Assembly (NCBI GenBank): GCA_031216915.1
Contig: CM062288.1
Location: forward strand, 184,786,596 to 184,850,595
DNA from: Pictodentalium vernedei
Taxonomy: Eukaryota > Mollusca > Scaphopoda > Dentaliida > Dentaliidae
Direction: 5' to 3'
Length of the DNA: 64,000 nucleotides
A program made the position numbers and the translations under genes. Position 1 is the stretch's first letter. Every line of letters starts with the position of its first letter. Under the pieces are notes generated by a model. That model made no database searches, was not told the DNA's origin, and saw only the letters and a program-made list of their open reading frames with translations. Shown here one piece after another: positions 55,901-64,000 of the stretch.

Positions 55901-57422
55901 TAACCCACCCCCAGCCAACCTGGACAAAGGCCGAGACAAACTCATGTCAAGTAAAGCAACTGCCGCAATAGTTACCCAGATGTTCGTTTCACTGCAAGCC
56001 CGGCCTGATTCAAACATGGATGAGTTTTTCATGCACGAGAATGCACGTGATCCGCCAGCATTATCCGATAGAGGTAAGCTACGGAGTGGGACAAAATCTC
56101 AAATTCTCAATTGTTTACCAGCTATTCCTGCACAAGGGAAGAATTCAGCAGCTAGACAAGCTTCAGTTGTCATCTTGGATATGCCTGCTGTAGTCCATGT
56201 AATCAAACCACAGAAAGCGGATCTGTTTGGAGAATATGCTCGATTGCAATTATTGCCATACATCGAATCTCTGATTAACACGAACACCACAAGGGTTGAT
56301 GCGATCTATGACTGTTACCCCGAAGGCAGTTTGAAGAATCAGACGCGAGCAAAACGCCTCGGTGAGACAGCAGTTAGGTTGATACGGGTGTCCGAGAACG
56401 TCCCTTTACCTAAAGGGAAGAATTGGCAGGCATTCTTGAAAGTTAGTGAGAATAAAGACGAATTTTTCAAGTTCCTGTCTGCTGAACTGCTGAAATTAAC
56501 ATCAACATCCGAGTACCAGTTGTTAACGACATCAGGAGAATATGTACTATGCAATAAGGATGTTAGCTTATGTGACATATCTCCATCGAACCACGAGGAA
56601 GCAGACACGCGCATGATGCTTCATCTCAACCATGCAGTCTCACAAGGTCACAAAATAGCTTTTCTTCGCACGGTTGATTCTGATGTCGTCATTCTGTCTT
56701 TGCACCATTTCGCAACATTCCGTGACCTTGGACTCAGTGAGCTGTGGATTGGGTTTGGAATTGGAAAGGCATATAAAGATATGCCAATTCATGAGATAGC
56801 TTCACAACTTGGACCTGATTACTGTAAGGCCCTGACTTTCTTCCACGCCTTCACAGGTTGTGATGTAACATCCAGCATGCTCGGCATTGGGAAGAAGACA
56901 GGATGGAATGCATGGATGAATTTTCCCGCATCAACTGAAATGATGATAGAATTGACTGAGAATCCGCAAGTCTTTTCAGAGGATTCCCCTCATATGCAGC
57001 ATATCGAAAAACTCACCATACAGATGTACAGTAACAGTTGTGTCAGTACACGTGTCAATGATGCGAGACGGCATATGTTCACACATGGCCTTAAGTCTAT
57101 GGAAAACATCCCGCCCACCAAAGCAGCTCTGTATCAACATGTAAAAAGGGTAATTCTTGTGTCATCTTTCATTTGGCATCGTGCTCTGCAGAAACACTTA
57201 TGTGTGCCAGACCCATCACAGTACGGATGGGAGTGGAATCCACGTCTCAATATTCTGGTCCCATTTTGGACTCACCTAGGAGACGCAAGTGCTGCATGTG
57301 CACTGATGCTCCACTGTAGTTGTGCCAAGGCCTGCAAGGGCAATTGCAAATGCTTGAAAGCTGGATTAAGGTGCACACCTTTGTGTAAGTGTGAAGGTGG
57401 CTGTTGTAACAATATTGAGTAG
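52764..57422 (+). CDS. Large transposase-like protein (two CxxC..YHKTC modules, FEN1/XPG-like motifs, CXC tail), 1552 aa
   Basis: The longest frame starts at 52764; a second ATG (residue 19, MSENPLRVRTSTDWERC, 52818) is an equally good start because conserved-looking sequence begins there. Two zinc-binding-type modules are visible: C35xxC38 with YHKTC at 104-108, and C156xxC159 with YHKTC at 209-213. Residues 250-1250 have no motif I can name. The C-terminal third has E1278-E-A-D-T-R, D1305-S-D-V-V-I and HAFTGCD at 1361-1367, spaced acidic residues like the metal-binding sites of FEN1/XPG-type (PIN-like) nucleases. Residues about 1518-1551 are cysteine-dense (CSCAKACKGNCKCLKAGLRC), like tesmin/TSO1 CXC motifs. 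Many invertebrate genomes hold families of such proteins, and Academ elements were reported with XPG-like nuclease. No introns, stops or frameshifts are seen, so it could be active. A DDE-type catalytic core could not be located by eye. Confidence 0.8.
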   Translation: MSVEINSRTRLFTKIIHRMSENPLRVRTSTDWERCCFCQQDSSKKLMRPYRESRFHDAYKAIEEDITRFLDNGVELPYNLTIDCLMRESDECMSMSLLTNKAIYHKTCRDSIRTHIVQCVLHKRERNEAVASCSTLSPKRTRTSFESGCDRKLPQCVYCHKREGDSSEPICRSMSDNNKLKIMAKEAENWVVFSRVNAAFDSAASDLYYHKTCYCKLANEARAAKSKKSKNAEHSASGLPYDPLVMAELITFVEHNDSAMKLVDLKNLYSRRLKQVGSDWLSEEIHSTRFKEHLLQKLGDGWDAFTQGRDVFISSRFRVGSLLSESLTRIVSEEEAKKIVDVGLLLRKHILISQAPFTGSFSSYCLSEPVPNSLLTLLRVLLEGTCSIQNLGDDETVNAKTRVACTISQMLISNSAKRSEHAQNVHQRRDRETPMPLYVGLKLHAHDRMKNLIRDFHQMGLSVSYDRVMDVRRSFARAVSLRFKNEGVVVPANCKRNVFSIGTTDNIDVSGRSDMHGTSITLIGQLSRDNVGTDPPPLSLDVPEDTQIELPDDYAFVPFVEDFGGDIRLESPDECNVRPNEYADLNVGENDWLSHVSQISNKGKVDGSWQLDEVPVTFSGFFSKHEDQDNVKPRAVIGVFPVFSEQKADSLSMQKHAMYVVREATAFVNPGQIPVIEGDCPLYARQKKCQWLFPEEIGEDRMVCMIGFLHLEMCTQEAGGKLMGGSGWERMFHLAKIFTPGVASSLLGGKHVKRTRQAYLLTLAWLEILRKNAYEIYCQQTGPHESLEMWEQRILSQSPTARYWGEIVRNFLLTSCQFVRNQRIGNWPGTLCSIDELCSYFFALGHTNYCRWVPVFLRDMSQLPRRHPSIHNKFMEGHFVVQRSERKFSMMGLDQSQEHSIQLLKEDSGPKGLYGQAEEKVVIELSRSEVLRVIDEYEYASFHTTSSDNTEHPESSVSEQKKFLNQLKSLLDLVNQGLIIKPYDETSGQLVTLDTGEYMDPEVSKSLRSLPERGKHLYSTFLKERLVECTVPLNDVIPKANIYTFLNPPPANLDKGRDKLMSSKATAAIVTQMFVSLQARPDSNMDEFFMHENARDPPALSDRGKLRSGTKSQILNCLPAIPAQGKNSAARQASVVILDMPAVVHVIKPQKADLFGEYARLQLLPYIESLINTNTTRVDAIYDCYPEGSLKNQTRAKRLGETAVRLIRVSENVPLPKGKNWQAFLKVSENKDEFFKFLSAELLKLTSTSEYQLLTTSGEYVLCNKDVSLCDISPSNHEEADTRMMLHLNHAVSQGHKIAFLRTVDSDVVILSLHHFATFRDLGLSELWIGFGIGKAYKDMPIHEIASQLGPDYCKALTFFHAFTGCDVTSSMLGIGKKTGWNAWMNFPASTEMMIELTENPQVFSEDSPHMQHIEKLTIQMYSNSCVSTRVNDARRHMFTHGLKSMENIPPTKAALYQHVKRVILVSSFIWHRALQKHLCVPDPSQYGWEWNPRLNILVPFWTHLGDASAACALMLHCSCAKACKGNCKCLKAGLRCTPLCKCEGGCCNNIE

Positions 57423-58689
57423 TATACTGTCATGTTAGGACCAGTCATCTCCTATTCTGGTATTTTTTTTTCCATTTTCGGCCAGTTAACACATGTCATG
57501 TTTCTAGTTGAGTTGATTTTGCTAACAAATGTTCATCCCATGTGGCTTGCTACATTGTCCGGGGTATAGGAATACAGTTTTAGATTTCGGAAAATAGTCT
57601 GTTATTTACTGCACAAGACGGTGTTAATTCATGCATAGCATGATACAATATCCCCAACTATTTTGCCTCTGTACAACAGTTGATACCTTCGTTCACCCGT
57701 GTGTTCATCTATGGTATCCTTGTCTTTCTCTGGCCATAGGCCACATGTGACTAGTCAGTTCCTACTCCATAGCAAATCAACTTGGAAATCCTTCATCTTG
57801 TAGCGCACTCATGTCTCAATGAATCCATACCTGAGTTGATCTAATAAATCTAACGTAAGGTATCAAATTGCCATACCGGATCATATTTCGATAAGTTATT
57901 CGCTAAAACATTTCGACCACTCATCGACATCAAAGGTCATGTTTTGGCTCCCAGTGGTGGCTATATCTCTATATCCCTGGTAAAGTAGCATACCATGAGG
58001 GATGGGCATTAAGTGTCGGCAACATTAATCCTGACTTGGAACACACCACATCTTAACTGGCCGAAAATGAAGAATACTACTTGTAGTCAAAAAATATTCC
58101 TGTACCTCGAATGACTGCAAACATACACTCACCCCTTCTAGTCCCATTTTGCCAATGTTCTATACTGGCAAGATAACATTGTATAATTAACAACGGGAAC
58201 TAATGCATCCCGAGTTCATTCCAGCACTGCCCTTGCTGGCAGACGTGTCGCTATGGTGTTGAGATTGAACCAGAACTCCTCTAGAAATTTGATAGTTTTA
58301 TTTTCTTAGAAAATAAATCTATCGAAAATGCCGGAAGTTGAGAATAGACTGTCACTTTAATTGGATTATCAAATGTCCAAGTATCCCCACTGCTGCATAC
58401 TATCGAGTACCCTTGTTCATGTGTTGACAGGAATCTCTCATACCATGTTCATTTGACCATTGCATTCCCGAGAAACATTCAACACTAATTTATCTACGGA
58501 CGGACGATCATACTGACAGTCAGACACACAGACGCACACATCGACGGAAATTCTGATCCCATTATCCATTAATCTTCCCCCCAACTTGTTCCAAGGGCTT
58601 CACTCCATCATTCACATCAATTACAGCACATGTATGGTGTTAGGTTTGGAGCTTCAGTTGTGCGATCGGCGAAAATAGCTTTTTTTCGA
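57423..58689 (+). other. 3' non-coding part of the Academ-like transposon
   Basis: AATAAA occurs at 57843 and near 58311 and could end the transcript. GATAGTTTTATTTTCTTAGA and AGAAAATAAATCTATCG near 58289-58325 form a short inverted repeat. No second open frame of note exists, so the element appears to encode one protein. Confidence 0.6.
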
Positions 58690-58852
58690 TCCGCTTGGCG
58701 GCCATTTTGGATTTCGCTGCTAGTGGTGGCTAGAGGATGGTGCCAACTTGTAGCCGATCGATTTTGAAATCTCTGATGCCTACCCTTACATCATGCCAAA
58801 TTTCAGGAAGGTATCACCAAGTGCACAATTCTAGCGAATTCCTCCCCCGCTA
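58690..58852 (-). repeat. Right terminal inverted repeat
   Basis: Reverse complement of 52295-52460: GGCGGCCATTTTGGATT, CAACTTGTAGCCGATCG, GAAGGTATCACCAAGTGCAC and CGAATTCCTCCCCCGCTA, ending before the TAA duplicate. The two ends differ at many internal positions, so they are not recently homogenised. Confidence 0.9.
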
Positions 58853-59123
58853 TAAGTAGTTGATTGATGTAAAAAAAAATTTTCTCATTGCCCCGTGGGA
58901 ACCTCGGGAGCTAAAAATAGGAAAAACCTTAAAACTGCCATATCTCCAAAACTACACGGCACAGAGAATTCTTATTTTGTATAAAGCTTACTTTTATCCA
59001 GTAGAATAGAATGGTTAAAAAAAATCTCTATCGGTTTGATCACAAGATACTTTTTTCATGACTTTGAAAAAGTGCTGCGTCGGTACTTTTTAACACTGTG
59101 GGCAATGGGGAAAAGATTAAAAA

Positions 59124-60400
59124 ATCTTCTTCTCCAGATCCAGCAGGCAGAATCTTTTGATATTTGGTATGCAACATTGTAGGGTGGATCTGATTCAAGT
59201 TTGTTCAAATCGGCTCCCTGGGTTCATATTTGGGCTCAGTATAGGAGCCCGAATTCGAACTTAGTGCATTTCAGGCAAATTTCTTAAAAAATCTTCTTCT
59301 CCAGATCCAGCAGGCAGAATCTTTTGATATTTGGCATGCAACATTGTGGGGTGGATCTGATTCAAGTTTGTTCAAATTGGCCCCCTGGGTTTATATTTGT
59401 GCTCAGGACAGAAGCTCGAATTCGAACTTAGAGCATTTCAGGCAAATTTCTTAAAAAATCTTCTTCTCCAGATGGAGCAGGCAGAATCTTTTGATATTTG
59501 GTATGCAACATTGTGGAGTGGATCTGATTCAAGTTTGTTCAAATCGACCCCTGGGTTTATGTTTGGGCTCAGTATAGAAGCTTGAATTCGAACTTAGTGC
59601 ATTTCAGGCAAATTTCTTAAAAAATCTTCTTCTCCAGATCCAGCAGGCAGAATCTTTTCATATTTGTTATGCAACATTGTGGGGTGGATCTGATTCAAGT
59701 TTGTTCAAATTGGCCTCCTGGATTCATATTTGGGCTCACTGTAGAAGCCCGAATTCAAACTTAGTGCATTTCAGGCAAATTTCTTAAAAAATCTTCTTCT
59801 CCAGATTCAGCAGGCAGAATCTTTTGATATTTGTTATGCAACATTGTGGGGTGGATCTGATTCAAGTTTGTTCAAATCGGCTCCCTAGATTCATATTTGG
59901 GCTCACTATAGAAGCTCGAATTCGAACTTAGTGCATTTCAGGCAAATTTCTTTGAAAATCTTCTCAAGATCCAGCAGGCAGAATCTTTTGATATTGGGTA
60001 TGCACCATGCTTAGGTGGGTGAGATTCTAGTCTGTTCAAGCCAAGTCCCTGGGTTCATATTTGGGCTCACTGTGGAAGCCCGAATTATAACTTAGTTCAA
60101 AATGAGGAATTTTCTTTAAAAATCTTCTTCAGATCCAGTAGTTGGATTGTTTTGATATTTGATATGCAGCATCCTTAGGGGGGTGAGATTTAAGTTTGTT
60201 AAAGCCAAGTCCCTGGGTTCATATTTGGGCTCCCTGTGGGAACCTGAATTATTACTTAGTTCAATATGAGGAATATTCTTTAAAAATCTTTTTTTTTAGA
60301 TCCACTGGTCAGAATCTTTGGATATTTGGTATATGCATTCTTAGGAGGAGCAGATGCAACTTGTTGAAATCAATTCTCTGGGTTGATATTTAGGCTACCA
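59124..60400 (+). repeat. 167-bp-type tandem array in element C
   Basis: ATCTTCTTCTCCAG starts fall at 59124 and 59291 (167 bp). The first five or six monomers are close to those in A/B. The last three (from about 59960) are strongly diverged (AGGTGGGTGAGATTCTAG, GCCAAGTCCCTGGGTTCATA), so the 3' monomers are older or under less homogenisation. Confidence 0.85.
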
Positions 60401-61779
60401 TGTCAGGTGAGTGCCCTCAGGCCCCTTGGGGCCTCTTGTTTATTCATTGGGGGATTAACGACATTTTCGACAGCCAACGTCACCTCATGTCAGGCAGTTG
60501 TACGGGTGGAGGAAGCCAGAGTACCCAGAGAGAACCACTGAGCAATGGCAAGCAACTGTCAGACTCCCCAACATACTAATTCCACACAAGCAGGGTTAGC
60601 ATTGGTTGAAGACAAGTGCACCATCGTCGTGCAGTACGCTTTAGTACACAATGACACTATGCCCTCACGTTGGCAGTTGAGATGAAGTGTCTTGCCCAAG
60701 GACACAGCGCAGTTGAGACATGTGGGATTCGAACTGAGGACCTCTTTGCTTGCAGCCTGCATCTCTACCTACTGAGCCATTGCGATCCCTGCTGGAAGCT
60801 ACTAACAGGGCTTTCAAAAAAATGAGGGTGCCAGATGAAAAGCCAACATTTTCCTCACTCATTTTCCATATTCAGTCAAATGCAAATAGTATTGCATTTG
60901 TTTACATTTGTTTTATTTTAAATTATTCTAGAGAGCCTTTGGGCACTCTCCAATAATATGTAATAAAACAAATTTTGATAAACAAATTCATCCCACCAAA
61001 AATAAAGTAGCTTTCAACCAGTTAAGTCCATTCCAATGAGGGGGTCATATGCTATGTTTTTGATGCAAAAAATAAAAAAATGAGTTATTCAAGAATTTTG
61101 TTTGCAAGTGTCGTCTCCTTTTCCTGTTTGGTAAAGTGTTAATAAAAATAGCACTTATTGGATACTGGATGATAACATTAGTTTATCACATCTCAACCAG
61201 AAACTTAATTGGATATGAAAAAGAACCCTATTGATTTTGAAGTTGGTTGCTCCAAGGTCACAGGGACAGTTAATGTAAATACAACTTTGTCAAAAATTTG
61301 TTTCTGGCTAATAATTTGTGTTGTATATGTTATTAGGTGCCTTTATTGGAAGGGTTTAATCCCTTAATAAGTAATAGATTTTGCAGTCTGCAACTATAAG
61401 TTATGTCATAATAAGTAGAACTTGATCAGAAATTGGTTTCCAGCTATAACTTTCGATCCACAAAATGCAGATCAACCAAACGTACTGGGTTAACACTCTC
61501 ATGGATGGAGAAGAACTTGATTGATTATCAGGTTTGTCTGCCAAAGATCAAGATCACTGTTATTAAAAAGAGCACTTTTTAGTTTCCAGATAATAACCTT
61601 ATTTCTGTTGATCACAACCAAACTCTCAGAAACTAATCACAGATGGAAAGAGCAACAACCATATCGATTTTGAATTCATTTGCCATAAGGTTGAAAAGCA
61701 TGGGACTATTACTGAATTAGGTTTCCAGGCAATGTCACAACTCAACTTGTGTATCTGTGATCCTCTCATTGGATTTTTT

Positions 61780-63412
61780 AGCTCACCAAATTTAGTTGTG
61801 TGAGCTTATGGCATGGCTCGATTGGTCTGCGTCAGCATCAGCGTACATGTCCAATAATGTTAAAGCTTCTGTTAAGGTCATGTACTCGCCCTGTTTCCTT
61901 ATCATGGGCTTTATAATGCTGCTATATGATGATTATTATCATTCTACCATGATTTAACCCCTCATACACTGCATTTTAAACATTTTTCTTAACATTTTTA
62001 GTTGCGTTTAGTTTTCTGTTTAGCTCGGAATTTCATGTTTAACTTAGTGTTTAGGTCAGCTGCTGTGCTCCTTCTCTTCCCATGACACTTATATTCATCA
62101 TACATGTTCCTCAGTATCATTGTTCCATGATTAACCCCTCATACTCTGCATTTTAAACATTTTTCTTGACATTTTTAGTTGTGTTTAGTTTTCTGTTTAG
62201 CTCGGAATTTCATGTTTAACTTAGTGTTTAGGTCAGCTGCTGTGCTCCTTCTCTTCCCATGGCACTTATATTCATCATACATGTTCCTCAGTATCATTGT
62301 TCCATGATTAACCCCTCATACTCTGCATTTTAAACATTTTTCTTGACAATTTTAGTTGCGTTTAGTTTTCTGTTTAGCTCGGAATTTCATGTTTAACTTA
62401 GTGTTTATGTCAGTTTCTGTGGTTTACTTTTAAGAGGTTGTGTTTAGGTCAGCTTTGCCACATTTTATGAGCCTGTTTGATACAGTTCTTGTGTTTGCCA
62501 AAGTTACTATCAAAGAGGAATGTTGGTGAGCAAAAGGGCATTGGCATCCTTCTTGTAAACATTTCTCTTAACATTATTTAGTTACTTTTACTTTTCTGTT
62601 TAGCTCAGAATTTCATGTTTAAGTTTGTGTTTAGGTCAGCTGCTGTTTTCCTTCTCTTCCCATGGTGCTTATATTCCATCATACATGTTCCTCATTATCA
62701 TTCTAGCATCATTTAACCCTTGTCCAGTGAATTTCTTCAAATTTTTCATCCTATTTTTACCTCACCAACTTTAGTGTGTGAGCTAATGGTAGTGTTTAGT
62801 GTTTAGGTCAGCTGCTATGCTCCTTCTCTTCCCATGGCACTTATATTCATCATACATGTTCCTCAGTATCATTGTTCCATGATTTAACTCTTCTCCAGTG
62901 AATTTCTTTAAATTTTTCAACAAATTTTGAACGTTAACTCTTCTTTTTACCTCACACTTCCACATTTTCAGTGTGTTACAGTTTCTGTTTAGGTCAGCCG
63001 TCGAGACCCTTTTCATCCCATGGCCTTTATATTGCTTCTATGTGGTGCTTATCATTCTACCATTACTTCATCCTCACCCAGTGTGTTTTAAACCTTTTTC
63101 TTAACATTTTCTAGTTGTGTTTACTTTTCTGTTTAGCTCAGAATTTCATGTTTAACTTAGTGTTTAGCTCACCTGCTGTGTTCCTTCTCTTCCCATGGTG
63201 CTTATATTCATCATTCATCTTCTTCATTATCATTCTACCATGGTTTAACCCTTGTTCAGTGAATTTCTTAAAATTTTTCTTTCAATTTTGAACGTTTAGT
63301 TTTCTGTTTAGCTCACACTTCAACATTTTCAGTGGGTTATTTTTTGTTTACATCGACTGCTGACACCCTTTTCATCCCATGGCCTTTATAATGCTTCCAT
63401 ATGGTGCTTATT
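61780..63412 (+). mobile_element. HINE-like element, AGCTCACCAAATTTAG family, ~177-bp monomers
   Basis: It starts AGCTCACCAAATTTAGTTGT and folds with TGTGAGCT. Monomers with GTTTAGTTTTCTGTTTAGCT, GAATTTCATGTTTAACTTAG and GGTCAGCTGCTGTGCTCCTT start at 62001, 62178 and 62355 (177 bp), then become irregular. A second start-like TACCTCACCAACTTTAGTGT at about 62758 suggests a truncated second copy or internal duplication. No 3' end is seen before the next element begins at 63413. Non-coding. Confidence 0.6.

Positions 63413-64000
<588 letters not shown>

Larger units (their letters stand above)
52295..58852 (+). mobile_element. Autonomous-type DNA transposon, 6558 bp, Academ-like (innermost level)
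   Basis: Inverted ends start TAGCGGGGGAGGAATTCG and extend about 165 bp. TAA is duplicated (52292-52294 and 58853-58855). The uninterrupted relatives at 9064 and 14904 read GGGTCATGAGTACTTGATTT, which fits GGGTCA-TAA-GTAGTTGATT as the empty site. One intact 1552-codon gene fills the middle. A 3-bp duplication, long inverted repeats and a large protein with nuclease-like and cysteine-rich parts match what I recall of the Academ superfamily (duplications of 3-4 bp). PIF/Harbinger also duplicates TWA, but I see no Harbinger transposase. The superfamily call is an inference. Confidence 0.75.
51843..60440 (+). mobile_element. HINE/Helentron-like element C, A/B family (level 5 of the nest)
   Basis: It starts AGCTCATCTAACTGAAAGTC at 51843, with CGTCCGTCGTCCGTCATC and a leader homologous to A/B (TTTCTCCTAAACCACTGGCC). 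It is broken at 52292 by the large transposon and resumes at 58853 with AAGTAGTTGATTGATG. It carries seven to eight 167-bp-type monomers, then TCAGGTGAGT, a GGCCCCTTGGGGCC palindrome and TCTTGTT at 60440. Without the insertion it is about 2.0 kb. It lies between T's of the SINE tail. Confidence 0.75.
51837..60789 (-). mobile_element. tRNA-headed SINE, reverse, split in its tail (level 4 of the nest)
   Basis: On the minus strand the head GGGATCGCAATGGCTCAGTA and box B AGTTCGAATCCC start at 60789, and the body runs to 60441 (ATTAATCCCCCAATGAATA). The poly-T of the tail continues at 51837-51842, before the inserted HINE-like element. Target duplications lie outside: TGCTGGAAACCACTA (51822-51836) and TGCTGGAAGCTACTA (60790-60804), 13 of 15 matching. 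This shows that both ends belong to one insertion. Confidence 0.8.
51813..61021. mobile_element. MITE, TTAACTGGTTGAGTGCT family, split (level 3 of the nest)
   Basis: TTAA-TTGGTTGAGTGCTGGAAACC stands at 51809-51830 and AAAGTAGCTTTCAACCAG-TTAA at 61004-61025. Inner blocks (AACAGGGCTTTC near 60804, AGAGCCTTTGGGCACTCTCC near 60931) match other copies. It breaks the centre of the level-2 MITE, and a SINE interrupts it between 51837 and 60789. Confidence 0.75.
50062..61138. mobile_element. TTAA palindromic MITE, split (level 2 of the nest)
   Basis: The left end CTCTTTACGTATTGTAACAG follows TTAA at 50058-50061. The right end GTTTGGTAAAGTG precedes TTAA at 61139-61142. The left arm runs to 50136, is interrupted by a 335-bp-monomer element (50137-51785), and continues TTTGACCCCTTATTGGACGA. 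The right arm resumes at 61026 with GTCCATTCCAATGAGGGGGT. Both centre halves match the GGAA.GAGCT palindrome of the 49259 element. Confidence 0.75.
49188..61779 (+). mobile_element. HINE-like element, GTCAAATTGTGATGAAGTC family; outermost shell of a six-level nest
   Basis: The 5' start GTCAAATTGTGATGAAGTCA follows a T run. ~185-bp tandem monomers occupy 49504-50057 and 61143-61735 (GATTTTGAAGTTGGTTGCTC, AAGGTCACAGGGACAGTTA, TTTGTCAAAAATTTG). The 3' end GTCACAACTCAACTTG is the inverse of the start, followed by an ATCCTCTCATTGGAT hairpin and T's. Between the two halves lie 11.1 kb of later insertions. At the break the monomer text joins across one TTAA: CAAAGCTCAATG-TTAA-TAAAAATAGCACTT. Confidence 0.7.

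Overview
The window looks like intergenic or intronic DNA from an invertebrate animal, most likely a marine mollusc. This is inferred from AT-rich, repeat-dense sequence, tRNA-headed SINEs, Tc1/mariner wrecks and many interspersed elements that start AGCTCA.. and carry minisatellite cores, a style I associate with bivalve genomes. Nothing bacterial is present. The only long open reading frame (1552 codons, 52764-57422) belongs to a DNA transposon. I find no confident host gene, only two short candidate exons on the + strand (37210-37270 and 49060-49110) with good splice signals.

Left part (1-20069): three copies of one element family with a ~335-bp tandem monomer (466-3128, 6417-8034, 13384-20069), and two nearly identical 4.6-kb elements of a second family with ~167-bp monomers (A, 8564-13172; B, 14454-19024). 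B sits inside the third 335-bp element, cleanly between two T's. Both families share a layout: AGCTCA-type 5' end, GTCCGTC-type simple repeat, tandem core, an inverted copy of the 5' end near the 3' end, and a short terminal hairpin. That layout fits non-autonomous Helentron/HINE (Helitron-like) elements. At least eight sequence families in the window have it.

Middle part (20070-49187): long stretches of unrecognised DNA with nested small elements. One nest (21811-24350) is a hAT-like element holding a HINE-like element that holds a 1001-bp hAT-like element with an exact 8-bp target duplication. Another (about 26060-29478) is a MITE holding a HINE-like element that holds a SINE and a second HINE-like element. 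There are two decayed Tc1/mariner transposons (35744-37136 and about 39444-41001), several tRNA-derived SINEs with 12-14-bp target duplications, a SINE carrying a 5S-rRNA-like segment (46730-47125), and TTAA-flanked palindromic or piggyBac-like MITEs.

Right part (49188-61779): a six-deep stack. A HINE-like element holds a TTAA-flanked MITE, which holds a second TTAA-flanked MITE, which holds a reverse SINE, which holds a HINE-like element, which holds a 6558-bp DNA transposon (52295-58852) with ~165-bp terminal inverted repeats, a TAA target duplication and the intact 1552-aa protein. The protein has two N-terminal CxxC..YHKTC modules, an acidic FEN1/XPG-like motif region and a cysteine-rich CXC tail. 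It resembles what I recall of Academ-type transposases. The window ends in further tandem-core elements, one with about 79 perfect CTGT repeats.
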